From the NCBI GenBank assembly GCA_019136655.1, contig JAGVTU010000020.1, forward strand, positions 1 through 58,920: a DNA stretch of 58,920 nt, read 5' to 3'. Of the stretch, positions 56,097-58,920 are shown piece after piece. Source of the stretch: Bacteroidota bacterium. GTDB taxonomy: Bacteria; Bacteroidota; Bacteroidia; AKYH767-A; OLB10. The position numbers and the translations under genes are program-made. The number at the start of each line of letters is the position of its first letter. Within the stretch, counting starts at the first letter, position 1. Under the pieces are notes generated by a model. It ran no database searches and was not told the DNA's origin. It worked only from the letters and a program-made list of their open reading frames with translations.

Positions 56097-56146
56097 TTGT
56101 GAAATTTAGTCAAGGCTAAAGCCTTTTTTTGTTTGGTGCTTTTATT

Positions 56147-56166
56147 CTCCGCCATAAATGGCGGAG
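56147..56166. repeat. 20-base perfect palindrome, copy 1
   Basis: Nine-base arms ctccgccat/atggcggag around aa, 7 bases left of the IS end; identical copy at 57910-57929. Confidence 0.9.
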
Positions 56167-56173
56167 TTATGTT

Positions 56174-56198
56174 TGACTTGTCCTAAAATAGGTTTACA
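56174..56198 (+). repeat. Left terminal inverted repeat of the IS
   Basis: Begins tgacttgtcctaaaat; pairs with 57613-57637, differing at positions 6, 16 and 18 of the 25. Confidence 0.9.
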
Positions 56199-56214
56199 CA
56201 AAAAAGTGTAAAAA

Positions 56215-56643
56215 ATGGACAAAAAAATCATTCAAAAAACGGCAACTTATTTTGCTGAGGAAGAGAAGCACAAAATTATTCATGAGTACATTGCCACGGG
56301 TTGTACCAAAGAATTCATCTGGAGAAAATATACAGGGAAGGGAGATCATGGGCAATTGCTTAGATGGATGATTAAATTTGGATACCTGCCGGGAAATAAA
56401 AATAGAACAACTAATATTGTGTCTAATTTGTATCCAAAGGCGCAAATGAAAAAGGAATCAGCCAAACCCATTAAAACAACCGATGCATCTTTTGAAAACC
56501 TGCAATTGAGAAGGCGAATAGCTGAATTAGAAAAACAGCTAAAAGAAGCCGAATTAAAGGCAATAGCGTTTTCAACGATGGTGGATATTGCAGAAAAGGA
56601 GTTTAAAATTCCAATACGAAAAAAGTACAATACCAAACCATAG
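56215..56643 (+). CDS. IS3-family transposase OrfA
   Basis: 142 residues. A helix-turn-helix region (about 15-65: EEEKHKIIHEYIATGCTKEF, GQLLRWMIKFGYLPG) binds the ends, and a leucine-zipper coil at about 90-130 (LQLRRRIAELEKQLKEAELK) allows dimers. Six codons before its stop lies the heptamer A AAA AAG in the correct frame, so part of the ribosomes would enter orfB and make the OrfAB transposase. Complete. Confidence 0.9.
   Translation: MDKKIIQKTATYFAEEEKHKIIHEYIATGCTKEFIWRKYTGKGDHGQLLRWMIKFGYLPGNKNRTTNIVSNLYPKAQMKKESAKPIKTTDASFENLQLRRRIAELEKQLKEAELKAIAFSTMVDIAEKEFKIPIRKKYNTKP
56619..56625 (+). other. Programmed -1 frameshift site (A AAA AAG)
   Basis: In the orfA frame the codons are AAA (56620-56622) and AAG (56623-56625), preceded by A at 56619: the classical IS3 slippery heptamer. 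The orfB frame is open from 56607, so a -1 slip continues as V-Q-Y-Q-T-I-E-A-M-K into OrfB. I saw no obvious stimulatory stem-loop right after it. Confidence 0.85.
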
Positions 56644-56648
56644 AAGCA

Positions 56649-57572
56649 ATGAAAAGCAATTTTGCACACATAGGATTGGCCAGATTATGTGGATGGTTTG
56701 GTATCACCAGACAGGCTTATTATCAAAACAACTGGGAAGGCATATCAACTACCCTGGAAGAAGATTTGATAATACAACGTGTAAAAGAAATTCGGAAAAA
56801 CCATCGCAGAATGGGAACACGAAAGTTGTATGAACTGCTGCAACCTTTTATAATGGAGCATCAAATAAAAATGGGCCGAGATGCGCTGTTTAACATGCTA
56901 TCGGCAAATCAATTGTTAATACGCAAACGAAAACGAAGAATACAAACTACCAACTCCTATCACTGGTTAAGAAAGTATCCAAATCTCATTCGTGAGTTTG
57001 TTCCCACTGCACCAAATCAACTTTGGGTAAGTGATATTACCTACTGGAAAATAAACTCAAGGGAACACCTTTACATCAGTTTTATAACCGATGCTTACTC
57101 ACATAAAATTGTTGGCTATCAGGTAGCTGAAACGATGGAGGCCATTGAAAGTATTCAAGCCTTGCAGATGGCTCTCTCCGGCCTGGAGCCAAAGAACCTT
57201 ATGAATCCCATTCATCACAGCGACAGAGGAATTCAATATTGCAGCCATGCCTATGTAAAGCTATTGCAGGATAATAAAATACAAATCAGCATGACAGAAA
57301 ATGGCGACCCTTTAGAGAATGCAGTAGCCGAACGCGTAAATGGAATTATTAAAGAAGAGTATTTAGAAACGTATGAAATTAATAACCTCAAAGATGCCAA
57401 GGGACTACTCCAAGCTGTAGTAGATTTATACAATAACGAAAGGCCACATATGAGCATCAGCAACTTCACACCAAACAGTATTCATCATTCAAAAACTAAA
57501 ATAAAAACAGAAAGATTATGGAAGAATTACTATCGGAAACAAAATACATTTGTAAACACATTTCAGGACTAA
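56649..57572 (+). CDS. IS3-family transposase OrfB (DDE integrase)
   Basis: 307 residues. HTH_21 region near 35-90 (VKEIRKNHRRMGTRKLYELL), then the rve catalytic core. The DDE triad is D129 (LWVSDITYWK), D192 (IHHSDRGIQYCS) and E228 (NAVAERVNGIIKEEYL) with the 35-residue D-E spacing of IS3. The family tail YNNERPHMSI is present. It can start alone at 56649 or be made as a fusion with OrfA by frameshifting. Confidence 0.95.
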   Translation: MKSNFAHIGLARLCGWFGITRQAYYQNNWEGISTTLEEDLIIQRVKEIRKNHRRMGTRKLYELLQPFIMEHQIKMGRDALFNMLSANQLLIRKRKRRIQTTNSYHWLRKYPNLIREFVPTAPNQLWVSDITYWKINSREHLYISFITDAYSHKIVGYQVAETMEAIESIQALQMALSGLEPKNLMNPIHHSDRGIQYCSHAYVKLLQDNKIQISMTENGDPLENAVAERVNGIIKEEYLETYEINNLKDAKGLLQAVVDLYNNERPHMSISNFTPNSIHHSKTKIKTERLWKNYYRKQNTFVNTFQD

Positions 57573-57612
57573 AAATGAACTGTAAACTAATAGCAGGATT
57601 AATCAATTAAAC

Positions 57613-57637
57613 TGTAAACTTTTTTTAGGACGAGTCA
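57613..57637 (-). repeat. Right terminal inverted repeat of the IS
   Basis: Its complement begins tgactcgtcctaaaaaaa; 22 of 25 positions match the left end. Confidence 0.9.
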
Positions 57638-57655
57638 GTTTTTTTTTCCTCCGCG

Positions 57656-57685
57656 CACCCGTGGCCCTAAAGGGCGCAGACGCAC
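57656..57685. repeat. 30-base repeat, copy 2
   Basis: Begins cacccgtggccctaaagg and ends cgcagacgcac; one mismatch to 56067-56096. Confidence 0.85.
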
Positions 57686-57690
57686 ACTGA

Positions 57691-57730
57691 ACACCCGGCA
57701 ATCCCGCAGTACTGCGGGATTGTTGGGTGT
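57691..57730. repeat. Large REP-like palindrome
   Basis: Two 20-base arms (acacccggcaatcccgcagt and actgcgggattgttgggtgt) pair over their whole length, with two G-T pairs. The core matches the palindrome at 51805-51830, so this is a dispersed family. Confidence 0.85.
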
Positions 57731-57851
57731 TAGGATTAATTTTTTGTATATTTGTGCTTGAAAACGGGTACGCCTGCGTGAGCAACAGATGCGAAATAAA
57801 AACGTGTTCTTTGTCTTTATTGCTGGGTTTATCCGTTTTTCTTTTTATTGA
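57723..57851 (+). pseudogene. Possible relic 5' end of an exported-protein gene
   Basis: TTG (57723-57725), 21-base spacer and TATATTTG (57747-57754) form a promoter-like pair. The ATG at 57789 opens a frame MRNKNVFFVFIAGFIRFSFY that stops at 57851. It looks like the first half of a signal peptide without a gene behind it. This may be the remnant of a T9SS-type gene lost by recombination between repeats, or chance. Confidence 0.25.
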
Positions 57852-57909
57852 AAACGCCAATCAGTCAAGCAGTACTGCAGGATGCCGAGAGTTTGTGCTC
57901 AGGTTTAGT

Positions 57910-57929
57910 CTCCGCCATAAATGGCGGAG
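57910..57929. repeat. 20-base perfect palindrome, copy 2
   Basis: Identical to 56147-56166; arms ctccgccat/atggcggag. Confidence 0.9.
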
Positions 57930-58140
57930 TTAGTTATCCTGACTCCCGGCAAGAGGCAAGCTCTTGGTGGGTTTTAGATAGATGTTGTAAAATAATAAAA
58001 TAAGTTAAAATTTATTATGAGCTTTAGTCTGTTTAGGTGAAATTTAATCAAATTTACTTTTGTTAACGTCAAATCAATTTTTAATTTTACACCAATCAAT
58101 TATAAAATAAAAACTATGACATAATAAAAGTAAATAAATA

Positions 58141-58299
58141 AAAAATTGCGTTAGCGAATCTTGTTCTGAAATCGGCTAAATAAATTCAAGAATTACCAAG
58201 ATGAAACTAATGCTCGCCTAAGCGCGGGTATTGTTCATTTGGTAATGGGTTCTTAGCCGAACCTCAGAACAGGTGGCTTTATACCGCGCGATTTTTTTT
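58141..58299 (+). ncRNA. Rod-shaped structured RNA, 6S RNA (ssrS) candidate
   Basis: A nearly continuous long hairpin can be drawn. Closing stem 58143-58150 with 58287-58294 (8 pairs); stem 58160-58169 with 58264-58273 (10); stem 58073-offset rod segment 58173-58179 with 58253-58259 (7); an asymmetric bubble (12 bases at 58180-58191, 6 bases at 58247-58252); stem 58192-58205 with 58234-58246 (13 pairs, one bulged G); apical stem 58209-58217 with 58224-58232 (9) and a six-base loop. It ends in eight T. Closing stem, central bubble and terminal stem at about 160 bases is the 6S RNA layout. No coding potential. Confidence 0.55.
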
Positions 58300-58365
58300 A
58301 TCCCACCACCTACAAATCACAATAAAATATTATAATTTAGTATCACCCATAAAACCAAAATAATC

Positions 58366-58920
58366 ATGAGAAAGATTTACACTACTCTTAGCCTGCTGCT
58401 GATAGCGGTCGGTTTATTACATGCGCAGGTAAATGTAACGGTAACAGCACCTCCTAAAGTGGGAGCATGTCTAAAGAATCTGTTCACTGTGGAATTTAGT
58501 GGAGCACCGGCAGGGACGCAACTTCAGATAATCCCGTCACTGAACGTAAGTGCCGGTGGTACATGTGCAGCAACCAAAGGCGTTGCCATGCAATTTGAAA
58601 GTGCAACCAATGCAACGCTATTTTCTGATGGTGATACACTGAAAGTAGATGTGACCGATACCGGAACCACAACAATCAGCTACTATGTACTCATAGACTG
58701 TCATTTTGCTGACAGCAGTTCGGTAAATCTCAGTCAAACATTTACAAGCGACAACACAACTGTGTTTTCAATAGGAAACAGCAATGTATATACAACAACA
58801 AATATTAAAAAGCCCAATATAGTATTGCAAAACACCACCAATTTTCAGGCATCGTATTTATCCGACAATTATTTTATTTATTATTACAGAAACAATGGTG
58901 ACTCGGCAAACATCAAATTC
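58366..58920 (+). CDS. Exported protein, 5' part only
   Basis: Open from the ATG at 58366 to the window edge (185 codons), so the C-terminus is missing. Signal peptide MRKIYTTLSLLLIAVGLLHAQ. The mature part is a beta-rich region (VNVTVTAPPKVGACLKNLF, ISYYVLIDCHFADSSSVN) resembling the start of long Bacteroidota gliding/adhesin-type surface proteins with DUF11-like modules. A T9SS sorting domain would be expected further on but is outside the window. Confidence 0.8.
   Translation, partial: MRKIYTTLSLLLIAVGLLHAQVNVTVTAPPKVGACLKNLFTVEFSGAPAGTQLQIIPSLNVSAGGTCAATKGVAMQFESATNATLFSDGDTLKVDVTDTGTTTISYYVLIDCHFADSSSVNLSQTFTSDNTTVFSIGNSNVYTTTNIKKPNIVLQNTTNFQASYLSDNYFIYYYRNNGDSANIKF

Larger units (their letters stand above)
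55829..56173. other. Gene-poor repeat region left of the IS element
   Basis: 345 bases without a credible gene. It contains the palindrome ccctctcc-aaa-ggagaggg (55953-55971), a 15-base direct repeat aaggagagggagagt at 55962-55976 and 55995-56009, one copy of a 30-base repeat (56067-56096), a terminator-like hairpin aaggc-taaa-gcctt plus T run (56112-56132) and one copy of a 20-base palindrome (56147-56166). Confidence 0.8.
56174..57637 (+). mobile_element. IS3-family insertion sequence, complete
   Basis: 1464 bases. Terminal inverted repeats of 25 bases (56174-56198 and 57613-57637) match at 22 positions and begin TGACT(T/C)GTCCTAAAA. The bases gtt on the left (56171-56173) and gtt on the right (57638-57640) are a 3-bp target duplication. 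Inside are orfA and orfB in the -1 relation, joined by an A6G slippery site. Both genes and both ends look intact, so it may still be able to move. Confidence 0.93.
57638..58140. other. Gene-poor repeat region right of the IS element
   Basis: No convincing gene. Holds copy 2 of the 30-base repeat (57656-57685), a large palindrome (57691-57730), a promoter-like TTG-N21-TATATTTG (57723-57754) followed by a short signal-peptide-like frame (57789-57851), copy 2 of the 20-base palindrome (57910-57929), a small hairpin near 57940 and then AT-rich sequence. A TACTTTTG box lies at 58055-58062, about 80 bases before the structured RNA. Confidence 0.7.

Noticed and set aside
57603..57860. Minus-strand reading frame of 85 codons and plus-strand frame 57727-57933 in the repeat island
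   Set aside because: They run through the palindromes, have no domain or codon pattern, and the plus frame lacks a clear start context.
55929..57930. Repeat cluster considered as CRISPR
   Set aside because: Only two copies of each repeat, no regular spacers and no cas genes.

Overview
The window looks like chromosome of a Bacteroidota bacterium, probably from the Chitinophagia/Sphingobacteriia side rather than Bacteroides. The signs are: an AT-rich sequence; at least nine secreted proteins with the C-terminal sorting domain of the type IX secretion system (T9SS); many lipoproteins; starts that lack Shine-Dalgarno sites but are often preceded by the Bacteroidota -7 box TAnnTTTG; and family-typical genes (S46 dipeptidyl peptidase, YwqK-like MORN protein, Mrp without CxxC, GH3-like synthetase).

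Layout. 1-1764: 5' part of a giant anchor-L/Ig-repeat surface protein. 1.8-5.8 kb: csd-polA pair, with a VIT1-type transporter divergent. 6.5-12.6 kb: the ywqK-like/mnmA/lipoprotein/S8 protease operon, the mrp-nifU Fe-S pair, and an alkyltransferase-like DNA repair gene. 12.6-16.4 kb: a T9SS adhesin diverging from pfkA and a BadF/NAGK-type kinase. 16.5-25.3 kb: one of two paralogous lipoproteins, a membrane methyltransferase, an M48 protease, clpS, an S46 peptidase, a PKD/T9SS protein and rlmE. 25.3-31.6 kb: the second paralogous lipoprotein, then a cobalamin-riboswitch-controlled B12 capture operon (BtuB-like receptor, DUF4465 protein, second T9SS surface protein, BtuG-like propeller lipoprotein). 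31.6-46 kb: deoxynucleoside kinase, a GH3-like synthetase, a retropepsin-like protein, gyrB, a T9SS protein, ribH with a TPR protein, FkbM methyltransferase, a phosphate transporter with its PhoU-like partner, a beta-CASP nuclease and rdgB. 46-51.8 kb: a nine-PKD T9SS protein followed by a sugar aminotransferase and a phosphoesterase. 51.8-55.8 kb: two cotranscribed T9SS proteins, one with an S74 chaperone domain and a frameshift. 55.8-58.3 kb: a gene-poor island of palindromic repeats holding one intact IS3-family element, then a 6S-RNA-like structured RNA. 58366-58920: start of another exported protein.

Two themes run through the window. One is ordinary core metabolism and information processing (polA, gyrB, mnmA, rlmE, ribH, pfkA, rdgB, clpS, mrp/nifU). 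The other is an extracellular programme built on T9SS cargo and lipoproteins, of which the B12 capture operon is the most coherent unit. No tRNA, rRNA or CRISPR array was seen. The most interesting non-coding items are the cobalamin riboswitch, the 6S-like rod RNA, the A6G programmed-frameshift site of the insertion sequence, and the repeat family around it.
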